Below, piece after piece: positions 8,003 through 19,000 of a stretch of 64,000 nucleotides of DNA. Every line of letters begins with the position of its first letter. Position 1 is the stretch's first letter. The translations under genes and the position numbers were made by a program. Origin of the DNA: Bradyrhizobium sp. (GTDB taxonomy: Bacteria > Pseudomonadota > Alphaproteobacteria > Rhizobiales > Xanthobacteraceae); contig NZ_DAIDJE010000048.1 of the NCBI RefSeq assembly GCF_027451485.1, forward strand, positions 1-64,000, written 5' to 3'. The notes under the pieces are model-generated. The model had not been told where the DNA came from, did not search any database, and was given only the letters and a program-made list of their open reading frames with translations.

Positions 8003-9154
8003 TCAAGATGACGTCAAATGCAGGATATCGTTGTAGGTGACGAACACCATCAGCATCAGCACCAGCCCTAACCCGATTCGCGCCCCCATTTCCTGGGCCC
8101 TCGGAGATAATGGACGCCCCCGTACGGCTTCCACCAAATAGAACAAAAGATGACCGCCATCGAGCAACGGCACCGGAAACAAGTTCAGCAGGCCAATTGA
8201 TACGGAAAGCGCGGCGCAAAGTTGCAACAGGAACTGGAAGCCGAGGCTCGCCGCCTGTCCGGAAAGTTGCGCGATCCGCAAGGGACCGCCGAGGTCACCC
8301 GTGCTGCCGGCACCGACAAACAGCGATCCTACGAACTTGAACGTGCTGTCGATGATGAACCAGACCTGATCGACGCCGATCTTCAGCGATTCGAGATAGC
8401 CAACAGGAGTAGTCTTCGGATCACTGGGCTGAGCATTGTACTGGATGCCCAGCACGCCGATCTTGTGGCTGTTGCCGAAGATGTCCTTCATTTCCTTCAG
8501 CGCAGGCGTCGCCGTCAGCGTCACAATGCCCCCATCGCGCTTCACGCGAAAAGTCAGCTTGGACCCGGCATTGGTGGAAACGATTCGCTGCATATCGGCA
8601 AAACTCTCGATCGCACTCCCATCGATCGCGAGCACGACATCGCCGACCTGAAAACCTGCAGAGGCGGCGACGCTGCCGGGCTGAACGAGATCTACGCGCG
8701 GAATTGAGCTCGGCTTGCCGTAATAAAGCGCCATCCCGGCGAAGATCACGATCGCCAGCACGAAATTCGCAATTGGTCCGGCAGCCACGATCGCCGCTCG
8801 CGGAAAGACCTTTTTATGGTGAAAGCTGTCGGCCTGTTCTTCCGGCGTCATATTGCCCAGCGTCTCCAGATCGGGCGTCGAGGCCTCGCTGTCATCGCCG
8901 AAAAACTTGACGTAGCCGCCGAGTGGCACCGCCGAAATCCGCCAGCGGGTGCCGTGCCGGTCGTTAAATCCGGCCAATTCCGGGCCAAATCCGAGCGAAA
9001 ACGTTAACACTTTCACGCCCGCCCAGCGCGCAATCAGGAAATGGCCGAGTTCGTGAAAAAAGACGACGACCGTCAGCACGAACAGGAAGGGAACGAGATA
9101 TCCGATCAGCCCATGACCTAACACGTTGAAACTGTGCTGAAAAAACTCAGACAT
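8003..9154 (-). CDS. rseP: RIP metalloprotease RseP (site-2 protease)
   Basis: Intramembrane zinc protease, 383 residues, that cleaves anti-sigma factors and other membrane substrates in regulated proteolysis. The zinc site HELGH is at residues 34-38 in the first membrane helix. The third ligand region is LDGGH near residue 330, and a single PDZ domain lies at about 140-220. At least four hydrophobic helices are visible. Located between dxr and bamA, it fits an envelope biogenesis and stress operon. Family assignment is secure; the substrates cannot be read from the sequence. Confidence 0.95.
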   Translation of the reverse strand: MSEFFQHSFNVLGHGLIGYLVPFLFVLTVVVFFHELGHFLIARWAGVKVLTFSLGFGPELAGFNDRHGTRWRISAVPLGGYVKFFGDDSEASTPDLETLGNMTPEEQADSFHHKKVFPRAAIVAAGPIANFVLAIVIFAGMALYYGKPSSIPRVDLVQPGSVAASAGFQVGDVVLAIDGSAIESFADMQRIVSTNAGSKLTFRVKRDGGIVTLTATPALKEMKDIFGNSHKIGVLGIQYNAQPSDPKTTPVGYLESLKIGVDQVWFIIDSTFKFVGSLFVGAGSTGDLGGPLRIAQLSGQAASLGFQFLLQLCAALSVSIGLLNLFPVPLLDGGHLLFYLVEAVRGRPLSPRAQEMGARIGLGLVLMLMVFVTYNDILHLTSS

Positions 9155-9196
9155 TAAAATTCCCTCACCCGAAGCCGAAGGCTCCGCCCCAACGCT

Positions 9197-10417
9197 CTAG
9201 GATGCCTTTAAGGCAATTTGAGGCAATAGGGTGGCCGCCTTATTTCGCGCATTATAGTCAACGGCAATTGCATCATCGGCTGACGCCAGTGGCGCCAGAT
9301 TTCCAGCGCTAATCCAGGCTTCCAAGGTCGCCTCGACAAGGCGTGCAATGGCGCCAAACCGAATCTTACCGGCGATGAACGCGGCGACCGCAACCTCGTT
9401 GGCCGCATTATAAACGGTTGTTGCGCCGCGGCCTGTCCGCAAGGCCTCATAGGCCAGTTTGAGGCCAGGGAAACGCGAAAAATCCGGAGCCTCAAAAGTC
9501 AGCTGCCCGATCTTGGCGAGGTCGAGCTTCGCCGCGGGACCTATGATTCGATCCGGCCAGCCCAGGCAATGCGCGATCGGCGTACGCATGTCCGGCGCAC
9601 CCAGTTGCGCCACTACTGAGCGATCGGAGAACTCGACCATTCCGTGGATGATCGATTGCGGATGGACGAGAACATCGATCTCTTCCGCCGTCAGACCAAA
9701 CAGGCAAGCTGCCTCGATCACCTCGAGGCCCTTGTTCATCATCGAAGCCGAATCGATGGTGATCTTCTGTCCCATGCTCCAGTTCGGATGCTTCAGGGCC
9801 TGCGCCAACGTTGCCTGCTCGATGTCGGCGCTCGACCAGGTTCGGAAGGGGCCACCCGATGCGGTGATGATCACGCGAACCAGCTCTTCGCGATTTCCGG
9901 AAGCCAACGCCTGAAACAATGCATTGTGCTCGGAATCGGCCGGGAGGATGCAGGCGCCGGCCTGCGCTGCGCGTTGCATGAAGAAATCCCCGGCGCAGAC
10001 CAGGCATTCCTTGTTGGCCAGCGCGACGGTCGCGCCACGATCGACGGCGGCAAGCGCCGGCTTCAGCCCGGCAGCGCCGCTGACTGCTGCCATCACCCAC
10101 TCCGCCGGCCGTGCGGCGGCTTCAACGACCGCACTTTCGCCGGCGCCGCATTCTGTTCGCGTGCCTGCGAGGGCGTCTTTCAGCTCCTGCAACCGGCCGG
10201 GATCGGCGACAGCGACATAGCGGGCGCCGAATTCCCGCGCGAGATCGGCAAGGGCCTTGACGTTGGTGTGGGCCGTCAATGCCTCTATGCGGTAGCGGTC
10301 TTTCGACGCCCGCAGCAAGTCCATCGTGCTGTCGCCGATCGAGCCGGTCGCACCGAGCACGGTGACCGAACGAACTGCGAGAGCCGCTTTGTTGTTACGC
10401 AAGGGAACGGCGCTCAT
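9197..10417 (-). CDS. dxr: 1-deoxy-D-xylulose 5-phosphate reductoisomerase
   Basis: Second enzyme of the MEP isoprenoid pathway, converting DXP to MEP with NADPH. The 406-residue protein has the N-terminal nucleotide motif [12 protein letters not shown] (about residues 19-30), the metal and substrate segment [10 protein letters not shown], the flexible-loop motif SGGPFRTW, and [15 protein letters not shown]. The gene lies 3 bases after cdsA, so the two are probably coupled. Together with uppS and cdsA it links isoprenoid supply to the lipid carrier and phospholipid synthesis. Confidence 0.97.
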   Translation of the reverse strand: MSAVPLRNNKAALAVRSVTVLGATGSIGDSTMDLLRASKDRYRIEALTAHTNVKALADLAREFGARYVAVADPGRLQELKDALAGTRTECGAGESAVVEAAARPAEWVMAAVSGAAGLKPALAAVDRGATVALANKECLVCAGDFFMQRAAQAGACILPADSEHNALFQALASGNREELVRVIITASGGPFRTWSSADIEQATLAQALKHPNWSMGQKITIDSASMMNKGLEVIEAACLFGLTAEEIDVLVHPQSIIHGMVEFSDRSVVAQLGAPDMRTPIAHCLGWPDRIIGPAAKLDLAKIGQLTFEAPDFSRFPGLKLAYEALRTGRGATTVYNAANEVAVAAFIAGKIRFGAIARLVEATLEAWISAGNLAPLASADDAIAVDYNARNKAATLLPQIALKAS

Positions 10418-10420
10418 ATC

Positions 10421-11263
10421 TCACCAAACCATAAGACCGCGGCCGACGCTATCGGCGCCGCCACGCAAAAAGCCGAAAATCGCCGCCAGTACGATAGCGG
10501 CAACGAAACCATCAAGGCGATCCATCAATCCGCCATGCCCGGGAATGAGATGGCTCGAATCCTTGACACCGAACTTGCGCTTCACCGCGGACTCAAAGAG
10601 GTCACCGAGCTGCGCGACAGTCGAAAGCACAGCCGCCAACGGCAGCAGCGCAACCGTCCTTCCGAAACCGCAGGCGGCAAATCCGGCGGCAATGCCGAGG
10701 CTTGCTGCAAATCCGCCGATGGACCCCGCCCAGGTCTTCTTCGGACTCACCCGCGGCCATAACCTTGGACCACCGATCAGCCGGCCGGCAAAGTATCCGC
10801 CGATATCGGTCGCCCAAACCACCAGCAGCACAAACATCAGCGCCACGAAACCCAAAGCAGGGTCGCGCCGTAATGCGCTCGAGGCAATCGAGGCCGCCAA
10901 GGAATAGCCGATTCCGGCCACCGCCCAGCTGCGCCGGTCGCGGGCGAATAGGGCGGCGACCGCCACTCCCAGAGCAACGAGGGCAGAAACATCCATGACG
11001 TGGAAACGTTCGGTTTCGGCCCAGCCCATAGCAAGCAGGACGACGACGCCGAGCATCGCCAGCGGGAGCCGGCGTTCGCCAATGACGGTAAGCCATTCAA
11101 GGTAAAGCCCGATCGCGGCGGCCGTGACAAGGCCCGTCCAGAACCATCCGCCGATGTAAGCCACGGCCACAGCCAGCGGCGCGAGCACCAGCGAGGCGGC
11201 GACCCGCAGCAGAAGGTTTCGTCCCTCCTGGCCGGCGGTCGATTCTGCGTTGCCGCCGGTCAC
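10421..11263 (-). CDS. cdsA: Phosphatidate cytidylyltransferase
   Basis: Integral membrane enzyme, 280 residues, making CDP-diacylglycerol from CTP and phosphatidic acid. The family signature is present near the C-terminus as [20 protein letters not shown] followed by GLMDR. Several hydrophobic helices precede it. Its start overlaps the uppS stop by 4 bases and its stop is 3 bases from dxr, so uppS-cdsA-dxr reads as one tightly packed unit. Confidence 0.96.
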   Translation of the reverse strand: MTGGNAESTAGQEGRNLLLRVAASLVLAPLAVAVAYIGGWFWTGLVTAAAIGLYLEWLTVIGERRLPLAMLGVVVLLAMGWAETERFHVMDVSALVALGVAVAALFARDRRSWAVAGIGYSLAASIASSALRRDPALGFVALMFVLLVVWATDIGGYFAGRLIGGPRLWPRVSPKKTWAGSIGGFAASLGIAAGFAACGFGRTVALLPLAAVLSTVAQLGDLFESAVKRKFGVKDSSHLIPGHGGLMDRLDGFVAAIVLAAIFGFLRGGADSVGRGLMVW

Positions 11264-12021
11264 GATCCGGTTTTCGCAACCAGCCCGCCAAACCGGCGCT
11301 CGCGCCTGGCGTATTCCGCGATTGCGCTCTCGAGCGCCGCTTTGTCGAAATCCGGCCAGTGCACCGGAACAAAAACCAGTTCGCTATAGGCTGCCTGCCA
11401 CATCAGAAAATTGGACAGCCGCTGTTCGCCGCTGGTGCGGATGATCAGGTCCGGATCTGGCACTTCGGGCGCATCGAGGTATCTGCCGAGCACATCGGCA
11501 TCGATCGAGGCTGGATCCCGTTTACCTTCGGCGACCTCCGCGGCGAGCCGCTGCGCCGCGCGGGCGATTTCCTGTCGCGACCCATAGTTGAACGCGACGA
11601 TCAGATTCATTCGATCGTTATTGCGCGTCAGGTCTTCAGCCTCCTTGAGAAGCGCGCAGATGTCGGGCTCCAGTCCCTCCCGTTCCCCGATCACGCGGAC
11701 ACGGACTCCATCGCGATGCAGAGTTGCAAGATCATTGCGGATAAATCGCCGAAGCAGTCCGAACAGATCGCCGATTTCAGACGCGGGCCTCGACCAGTTT
11801 TCTGAACTGAAGGAGAAAATCGTCAAATAGCGAATTCCCAGCTCGCCGGCCGCCCGAACTACCTGACGAAGGGCCTCAACGCCGCGCCGATGCCCCTCCA
11901 CGCGCGGAAGTCCCCGCGCCGCGGCCCATCGCCCATTGCCGTCCATGATGATCGCCACATGCATGGGAGCGTCCCCCCGGTCCGGTCCTTCTGTCACGGG
12001 CGCTGCGGCATTCGACATCAC
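11260..12021 (-). CDS. uppS: Undecaprenyl pyrophosphate synthase (isoprenyl transferase)
   Basis: Cis-prenyltransferase, 253 residues, that extends farnesyl-PP to the C55 carrier used for peptidoglycan and polysaccharide export. The catalytic motif [10 protein letters not shown] (Asp and substrate-binding residues) is at about 24-33, and the C-terminal [11 protein letters not shown] region is diagnostic. Either of two adjacent Met codons could start the protein. It is downstream of frr and overlaps cdsA by 4 bases. Confidence 0.96.
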   Translation of the reverse strand: MMSNAAAPVTEGPDRGDAPMHVAIIMDGNGRWAAARGLPRVEGHRRGVEALRQVVRAAGELGIRYLTIFSFSSENWSRPASEIGDLFGLLRRFIRNDLATLHRDGVRVRVIGEREGLEPDICALLKEAEDLTRNNDRMNLIVAFNYGSRQEIARAAQRLAAEVAEGKRDPASIDADVLGRYLDAPEVPDPDLIIRTSGEQRLSNFLMWQAAYSELVFVPVHWPDFDKAALESAIAEYARRERRFGGLVAKTGS

Positions 12022-12083
12022 TCAATCCCTCAAGGTGCGACTTCTAACACGAGCGGTTCGACGGATCGCACCCGAACAAAAGG

Positions 12084-12647
12084 CTATACGGTCAGGATTT
12101 CTTTTTCCTTTGTCGCCAGCAACTGATCGATTTCCGATATCGTGCTGTCGGTGGCCTTCTGCACGTCGTTTGCAAGACGCTCCTGATCGTCCTCGGACAT
12201 CTCGTGACTCTTTTCCAGCCTCTTGAGTATATCGAGACCGTCGCGCCGCACATGGCGAACCGCAACACGGGCAGCTTCCGCATATTTATGCGCGACCTTT
12301 ACCAGTTCCTTGCGCCGCTCCTGGTTGAGTTCAGGAATCCGCAGGCGCAGCACCTGCCCTTCCGTCGCCGGGCTCAAGCCCAGGTTGGAATCGATGATTG
12401 CCTTTTCGACGGCCTTCACCATCGACTTGTCCCAGACCTGGACAGATAACAGACGTGGCTCGGGAACGCTGACGGTCGCAAGTTGATTGAGTGGCATGTG
12501 CGAGCCGTATGCTTCGACCTGAACCGGTTCCAACATTGAGGCCGCCGCGCGCCCGGTCCTCAGGCCGCCGAGTTCGTGCTTGAGAGATTGCGTGGCGCCG
12601 TGCATGCGGCGCTTCAATTCGTTAATGTCGAAATTACCGGCGGACAT
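12084..12647 (-). CDS. frr: Ribosome recycling factor
   Basis: A 187-residue RRF that, with EF-G, splits post-termination ribosomes. The family pattern is seen in [17 protein letters not shown] near the N-terminus and in the conserved [23 protein letters not shown] region. Length is typical. It sits in the standard rpsB-tsf-pyrH-frr order, 77 bases after pyrH. A purine-rich ribosome binding site precedes the ATG. Confidence 0.97.
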   Translation of the reverse strand: MSAGNFDINELKRRMHGATQSLKHELGGLRTGRAAASMLEPVQVEAYGSHMPLNQLATVSVPEPRLLSVQVWDKSMVKAVEKAIIDSNLGLSPATEGQVLRLRIPELNQERRKELVKVAHKYAEAARVAVRHVRRDGLDILKRLEKSHEMSEDDQERLANDVQKATDSTISEIDQLLATKEKEILTV

Positions 12648-12724
12648 GACGCTCTCTCCTCCTGAATGCGGTTGCCACGACGCCCTGCCCGCATCCTCTG
12701 GCGGCTGCAGAGCTGCGGGAGCGG

Positions 12725-13441
12725 CTAACCGGTGACGATGGTGCCGCGACCGCTACCGGTCAGAATGGCCCCGATCGAGCCCGGCTCGGCAATCGAAAAC
12801 ACGATGATAGGCAGCGAAGTCTCCCGGGCAAGCGCAAATGCGGTCGCATCCATCACCTTGTACCCGCCGCTGATAGCCTCCGAATGCGTCAGGCGGTCAA
12901 ATCGCTTGGCGGACGGATCCTTCTTCGGATCGGCGCTGTAGACGCCATCGACATTGGTCGCCTTGAGTACCGCCTCTGCGCCGATTTCGGCTGCCCGCAG
13001 CACCGCCGTCGTATCGGTGGTGAAAAACGGATTACCGGTTCCACCGCCGAGCAGCACGATCCGTCCCTCGGCCAGGTATTTGTGCGCTGCACTTCGCGTG
13101 AAAAGCTCGGAAATCTGCGGCATCACCTGAGCTGACAGGGTCCGCGCCGGCGCTCCCTTGCGCTCGATCGCGGCCTCCAACGCTAGACAGTTCATCACGG
13201 TCGCCAGCATGCCCATGGTGTCGCCGGTCGGGCGCGAAAGGCCGCGGGATGATACATCCACGCCGCGAACGAGGTTTCCGCCGCCAATGACGACGGCAAT
13301 TTCAACCCCCAAAGCCTTGGCCGCGATCAGGTCCCCGGCGAGGCGGTCGATCGTTGGCTGGTCGAACCCCGACGGGTTCGGACCGGCAAAATATTCGCCG
13401 GACAGTTTGATCACCACGCGACGATAGACCGGCCCTGCCAT
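12725..13441 (-). CDS. pyrH: UMP kinase
   Basis: Hexameric UMP kinase of the amino acid kinase fold, 238 residues, producing UDP from UMP. The phosphate-binding KLSGEYFAG motif is near the N-terminus, and IGGGNLVRG plus the C-terminal TGSGRGTIV segment are also seen. The family is usually inhibited by UTP and activated by GTP. It lies between tsf and frr in the conserved translation cluster. Confidence 0.97.
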   Translation of the reverse strand: MAGPVYRRVVIKLSGEYFAGPNPSGFDQPTIDRLAGDLIAAKALGVEIAVVIGGGNLVRGVDVSSRGLSRPTGDTMGMLATVMNCLALEAAIERKGAPARTLSAQVMPQISELFTRSAAHKYLAEGRIVLLGGGTGNPFFTTDTTAVLRAAEIGAEAVLKATNVDGVYSADPKKDPSAKRFDRLTHSEAISGGYKVMDATAFALARETSLPIIVFSIAEPGSIGAILTGSGRGTIVTG

Positions 13442-13516
13442 CTGCTAACCGCTTTCCCTGTCCCGCCAGGCAGCTCCCCGGCGCAAACAGCCCGTAAGCG
13501 CTAATCCCAAAGGCAG

Positions 13517-14440
13517 TTATTTCTGACCGCTGGCGGCCGCAACCTCGGCCGCGAAGTCGGTTTCCTGCTTCTCGATTCCTTCGCCGAGAGCATAGCGCAA
13601 GAATCCGGACACCTTGATTGGACCGCCGACCTTACCCTCAGCTTCCTTGACCGCCTGGACCACCGACTTGGCGCTGTCGTGGATGAAGGCCTGCTCGAGG
13701 AGACAGACCTCCTTGTAGTAGGTCTTCAGCCCGGACTCGACGATCTTTTCAATCACGTTTTCCGGCTTGCCCTGCTGGCGATATTTGTCGGCCAGCACGT
13801 CCTTCTCGCGCCTGACGGCCGCCGGATCGAGGCCGGCCGGATCGATGGCGAGAGGGTTTGCCGCGGCCACATGCATCGCCAGTTGCTTGCCCAGAACGGC
13901 GAGTTCATCGGTCTTGCCGGGCGATTCCAATGCGACGATCACGCCCATCTTGCCGGCGCCTTCGATCACCGCATTGTGGACATAGCTCGACACCACGCCC
14001 TTGCTGACCTCGAGCGAAGCGGCACGGCGCAGTGTCATGTTTTCGCCGATCGTGGCGATGGCATCGGCAATTGCCGTCTCAATCGTGACGTCGCCGGCCT
14101 TGGCGGCCTTGATCTTGTCGATATCGGCGCCGACATCGAGCGCAACCTGCGCGATCATCTTCACCAGGCCCTGGAAGTGCTCGTTGCGCGCGACGAAATC
14201 GGTCTCCGAGTTGACTTCGACGACCACACCCCTGGTGCCCTTGGTCAGAGCTGCGATCAGGCCTTCGGCCGCGACGCGGCCGGCTTTCTTGGCGGCCTTC
14301 GACAGGCCCTTCTTGCGCAGCCAATCCTGCGCGGCCTGCATGTCGCCACCGGTCTCGGTCAGTGCCGCCTTGCAATCCATCATGCCCGCGCCGGTGGATT
14401 CGCGCAGGTCCTTGACCATCGCTGCCGTGATTGTCGCCAT
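13517..14440 (-). CDS. tsf: Translation elongation factor Ts
   Basis: Guanine nucleotide exchange factor for EF-Tu, 307 residues. The N-terminal UBA-like domain and the conserved [16 protein letters not shown] segment are present, as is TDFVARNE of the core. The start at 14440 matches the family N-terminus ([10 protein letters not shown]) and follows AAAGGA; a longer frame from 14536 has no family support. It follows rpsB by 126 bases. Confidence 0.97.
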   Translation of the reverse strand: MATITAAMVKDLRESTGAGMMDCKAALTETGGDMQAAQDWLRKKGLSKAAKKAGRVAAEGLIAALTKGTRGVVVEVNSETDFVARNEHFQGLVKMIAQVALDVGADIDKIKAAKAGDVTIETAIADAIATIGENMTLRRAASLEVSKGVVSSYVHNAVIEGAGKMGVIVALESPGKTDELAVLGKQLAMHVAAANPLAIDPAGLDPAAVRREKDVLADKYRQQGKPENVIEKIVESGLKTYYKEVCLLEQAFIHDSAKSVVQAVKEAEGKVGGPIKVSGFLRYALGEGIEKQETDFAAEVAAASGQK

Positions 14441-14566
14441 GTCGCTATGTCCTTTGCCTGTGACGGCGGCTGCATGCGGTTCGAAACCGCAGCTGCCCAC
14501 CGTCACCAATGCCGTCAACTGGAATGTGCCGGTCATGCCGGCCGGGTTGTTCCGGCCGGCATCCTG

Positions 14567-15571
14567 TTACTCCGCCTCAGCGGTAAGGGCCTTGGCCTGG
14601 GCCACCCAGGCGTCTGCGCGGGCCGGAAGACCGACCTCTTCGCCAATCTGGTGGGCCGTATCGTGATTAAGCTCGGCCAGCTGCCAGTAGTGGAAAATGC
14701 CGAGATCGTTGAGCTTCTTCTCGATGGTGCCGGATACGCCGGTGAGCTTCTTGAGATTGTCCGGCGCGCCGCGCGGACCAGCCAGGCCCTGGAAGCCGGA
14801 AGCTGCTGCCGCTGCTGCTGCTGGAGCTTCCTGGGCTGCCGGGTGTGCCGAAGCGCCGATATCGATGCCGGCGTCGCCCTGCGCGCGCGAAATGCCGTCG
14901 ATCGCTGCGCGGGCCACCAGATCGCAATAGAGCGAGATCGCACGGCCGGCATCGTCGTTGCCGGGCACGACATAGGTGATACCCTTGGGATCGCAATTGG
15001 TGTCGACGATCGCCGCCACCGGAATGTTGAGCCGCTGGGCTTCCTGGATCGCGATGTCTTCCTTGTTGGTATCGATCACGAAGATCATGTCCGGCAAGCC
15101 GCCCATGTCCTTGATGCCGCCGAGCGAGCGGTCGAGCTTGTCGCGCTCGCGCTGCAACGTCAGCCGCTCCTTCTTCGTGTAGGCGTTGGCATCCCCGGAG
15201 TTGAGCACCTCATCGAGGTGGCGAAGCCGCTTGATCGACGCCGAAATCGTTTTCCAGTTCGTCAGCGTACCGCCGAGCCAGCGCGAATTGACGAAGTACT
15301 GAGCCGAGCGCTTCGCAGCCTCGGCAACGCCGTCCTGCGCCTGCCGCTTGGTGCCGACAAACAGGATACGGCCGCCCTTGGCGACAGTGTCGCTCACCGC
15401 CTGAAGGGCGCGATGCAGCATCGGCACTGTCTGGGCGAGATCGATGATATGGATGTTGTTGCGCGCGCCGAAAATGTAATCCGCCATTTTCGGATTCCAG
15501 CGGTGCGACTGGTGGCCAAAGTGAACGCCAGCTTCCAGCAGCTGACGCATGGAAAAATCGGGTAGTGCCAT
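14567..15571 (-). CDS. rpsB: 30S ribosomal protein S2 with C-terminal extension
   Basis: Ribosomal protein S2, 334 residues, essential for 30S assembly. Residues 1 to about 230 match the usual S2 core ([17 protein letters not shown] at about 12-28, and [10 protein letters not shown]). About 100 extra residues follow: an Ala-rich linker, then a compact domain starting near 270 with a helix-hairpin-helix-like [15 protein letters not shown] segment. Such extensions occur on S2 in Rhizobiales, but their role is not established to my knowledge. The start at 15571 matches the family N-terminus. Confidence 0.96.
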   Translation of the reverse strand: MALPDFSMRQLLEAGVHFGHQSHRWNPKMADYIFGARNNIHIIDLAQTVPMLHRALQAVSDTVAKGGRILFVGTKRQAQDGVAEAAKRSAQYFVNSRWLGGTLTNWKTISASIKRLRHLDEVLNSGDANAYTKKERLTLQRERDKLDRSLGGIKDMGGLPDMIFVIDTNKEDIAIQEAQRLNIPVAAIVDTNCDPKGITYVVPGNDDAGRAISLYCDLVARAAIDGISRAQGDAGIDIGASAHPAAQEAPAAAAAAASGFQGLAGPRGAPDNLKKLTGVSGTIEKKLNDLGIFHYWQLAELNHDTAHQIGEEVGLPARADAWVAQAKALTAEAE

Positions 15572-15681
15572 TGTCTGAGTTCTCCGGTTGGTTCCTCCGG
15601 AAACGTGTGAGCAAACGGGCTTGATAGCCCGGCTGCCACCGGACGGCCTTTTGAGCCATGTTTCCGTGTGAGATGGCGCGC

Positions 15682-15709
15682 TATATAGCGCGATTTTTGC
15701 GAGAAGCAA
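15682..15709 (-). promoter_or_regulatory. Probable promoter of the rpsB-tsf operon
   Basis: On the minus strand a TTGCTT box (15704-15709) is followed after 16 bases by TATATA (15682-15687), giving a sigma-70-like promoter with a leader of about 100 bases before rpsB. The -10 region lies inside a 16-base perfect palindrome (15678-15693). Confidence 0.45.
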
Positions 15710-16025
15710 GGAAATCCGGGGTCTCTTGGGCCAGACTGGCCGCCAAATCGTCCAGAATCGACCCGGATCAGGAGCCTATCCTGCGATCGGCGTCCCAAAA
15801 TGACGCGGAGCGAAATCCAGCCCCGCCGGCGCCAAAACTGCTGACCAACGGCTCCCGATCGCTTCTTCGCGGCCGCGCCGTCTACCCGGCAAGAAGCTCA
15901 ACGCCGTTTCGCTGCGTTTGAGCCGGTGGCGGTCGGAATCGAGCCTCCCACGAGCCCAGCCGCCATCGGACCTTTTCGGCCAGATCCCGCGCGTCCTCCG
16001 GCCTCCGGGATGAGCAAAACAGCCT
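15710..16025. other. Gap between rpsB promoter and dnaE
   Basis: No supported gene, tRNA or clear T-tailed terminator is seen in these 316 bases. Open frames here overlap the dnaE end or lack start signals. Confidence 0.5.
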
Positions 16026-19000
16026 TCAGAGCGTCTCCACCATCTCGACGCCGGCCACCGCCTTGATGGCGCCGGCGATCTGCGGCGACACCTGGAACCG
16101 GCCTTCCAGCTTGAACTCGACCTCGGTCTGCATGTCGAGCCGCAAGACGAGGGCGATATCGCCGCTGCCCGATTGGCCTGCCGGCGGCGACAGCCGCCGC
16201 GCAATCGACTCCAGCGGCTTGGTATCGCGCAGGAAGATGCGCAGGCCCTTTTGCGTCTTGGCTGCCGCATCATCGAGCGCTTCGGCATGCAGCACGCGCG
16301 CGCGTACGTCCTCCCCCTGCAACTCCGCCCCCAATTGCAACAATACGGCTGCACCGGGCTCCAACAGATCGCGGTATTGCGCGAGGCCTTCCGAGAACAG
16401 CACCGCCTCGAAATGACCGGTGGGGTCCGATAGCCCGATGATCCCCATCTTGTTGCCGGTCTTGGTGCGCCGCTCCATGCGAGACACCACCGTGGCCGCG
16501 ACTTTGCCGGCGGTGGCGCCGGTTTTCACCGCGCGCGAAAACTCGGCCCACGACTGCACGCGCAGCCGCTTGAGCACGGTCGCATAATCGTCGAGCGGAT
16601 GTCCCGACAGGAAGAAGCCGATCGCATCATATTCGCGCCGCAGCCGTTCGGCCGGCAACCAGGGCTCGACCTGCGGCAGAATGATCGTCGGCGCATCGGC
16701 CGCTCCGCCGAACATGTCGTTCTGGCCGGACGTTGCCGCCTCATGGCTGCGCTGACAGGCGGCAAGTATGGCATCCGCTCCCGCAAAGACGCGCGCCCGG
16801 TTCGGCTCGAGCGTGTCGAAGGCGCCGGCCGCCGCGAGGCTTTCGATGATCCGCTTGTTGATGGCGCGCGGATTCACGCGTGAGGCAAAATCGGCCAGAG
16901 ACGTGAACAGTCCGTTGCGGCGTGCCTCGACGATCAATTCCACCGCTTGCTGGCCGACGCCCTTGAGCGCGGCGAGCGCGTAATAGATCGTGCCGTTGCT
17001 GACATCGAAGACAGCGCCGGAACGGTTGATGTTCGGGGCTTCAACCTTGATGCCGAGGCGCTGCGCCTCGGCACGGAATTCCGAGAGTTTGTCGGTGTTG
17101 TTCAGGTCGAGCGTCATCGACGCGGCCAGGAACTCGACCGGGTAATGCGCCTTCATATAGGCGGTCTGATAGGACACCAGCGCATACGCCGCGGCGTGGC
17201 TCTTGTTGAAGCCATAGTCGGCGAATTTCGCGAGCAGTTCGAAGATGGTTTCCGCCTGCCCCTTGGGAACGTTGTTCTTGACCGCACCGGCGACGAAGAT
17301 CGCGCGCTGCTTCTCCATCTCGGCGCGGATCTTCTTGCCCATCGCGCGGCGAAGCAGATCGGCATCGCCGAGCGAATAGCCGGCCATCACCTGTGCGATC
17401 TGCATCACCTGTTCCTGGTAAATGATGACGCCGAAGGTCTCCTTGAGGATCGGCTCCAGGATCGGGTGAAGGTACTCCGGCTCCTCGTCTCCGTGCTTGC
17501 GCGCGCAATAGGTTGGAATGTTCGCCATCGGACCAGGACGATAGAGCGCGACCAGCGCGATAATGTCCTCGAAGCGGTCCGGCCGCATGTCGACGAGCGC
17601 CCGCCGCATGCCCTGACTTTCCACCTGGAACACGCCGACCACATCGCCCCGTGCCAGCATCTGGTAACTCGGCGCATCATCGAGCGGCAGCGTCGCCAGG
17701 TCGATCTCGATGCCGCGCTGCTTCAAGAGCTTCACTGCGACATCCAGCACCGTGAGTGTCTTCAGTCCCAGGAAGTCGAACTTCACGAGGCCTGCAGGCT
17801 CGACCCATTTCATGTTGAACTGGGTGACCGGCATGTCGGACTTCGGATCACGGTAGAGCGGCACGAGCTCGCTCAACGGGCGGTCGCCGATCACGATACC
17901 TGCCGCGTGGGTGGAGGCATGACGCGTGAGGCCTTCGAGGCGCTGCGCGATATCGAAGGCGCGCGCCACCACAGGATCCTCGTCGCGAAAAGCCTGGAGT
18001 TTCGGCTCGCCTTCGATCGCGGCGGCAAGCGTGACCGGAGCGGCCGGGTTCTGCGGCACCAGCTTGGTCAGCTTGTCGACCTGCCCGTAGGGCATCTGCA
18101 GCACCCGCCCCACGTCGCGCAGCACGCCGCGAGCCTGCAAGGTTCCGAATGTGATGATCTGGGCGACCTGGTCGCGCCCGTAGCGCTGCTGGACGTAATT
18201 GATCACCTCGCCGCGGCGGTCCTGGCAGAAATCGATGTCGAAGTCGGGCATCGACACGCGTTCCGGATTAAGGAAGCGCTCGAACAGCAGCCCAAAGCGA
18301 ATCGGGTCGAGATCGGTGATCGTGAGTGCGTAGGCGACGAGCGAACCGGCGCCCGAACCGCGGCCGGGCCCAACCGGAATCCCGTGCGCCTTGGCCCATT
18401 TGATGAAGTCTGACACGATCAGGAAGTACCCCGCGTAATTCATGCGGGTGATGACGTCGAGCTCGAAGGCAAGCCGCCTTCGGTAATCCTCCTCGGAGCT
18501 TCCCTGCGACATTCCGTGGACAGCGAGCCGCCGAGACAGGCCCTCCTCGGCCTGCCGGCGCAACTCGGCGGTTTCCTCCTTGGCGGCATCCTCGGCGTTG
18601 GTGCCCGCGCCCACCGTGAAACGCGGCAGAATCGGTTTGCGTGTCTTCGGGCGAAACGCGCAGCGCTCCGCGATCTCGACGGTGGAACTGAGGGCCTCCG
18701 GAATATCGGCGAACAGGACCGCCATTTCCGCGCGCGTCTTGAAGCGATGATCGGGCGTCAGCTGCTCGCGGTCAGTTTCGGCGATCAGCCGGCCACCGGC
18801 GATGCACAGAAGCGCGTCATGGGCTTCGTAGTCGTCTGATGTCGCAAAATACGGCTCGTTGGTGGCGACGAGCGGCAACCCCTTTGCGTAGGCAAGCTCG
18901 ATCAGCCCGGTCTCGATGCGCCGTTCCTTTTCGATGCCGTGGCGCTGTAATTCGACATAGAGGCTGTCACCGAACAGGCTGGCCAGGCGCTCGCAGCGCG

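Noticed and set aside
13679-15565. 628-codon plus-strand frame opposite tsf and rpsB
   Set aside because: It covers two well-supported genes on the other strand and has no recognisable protein features.
15776-16354. Minus-strand frame in the rpsB-dnaE gap
   Set aside because: Most of it overlaps the dnaE end in another frame, and it lacks a start signal.
16947-18413. 488-codon plus-strand frame opposite dnaE
   Set aside because: Shadow of dnaE; composition is that of an antisense frame.
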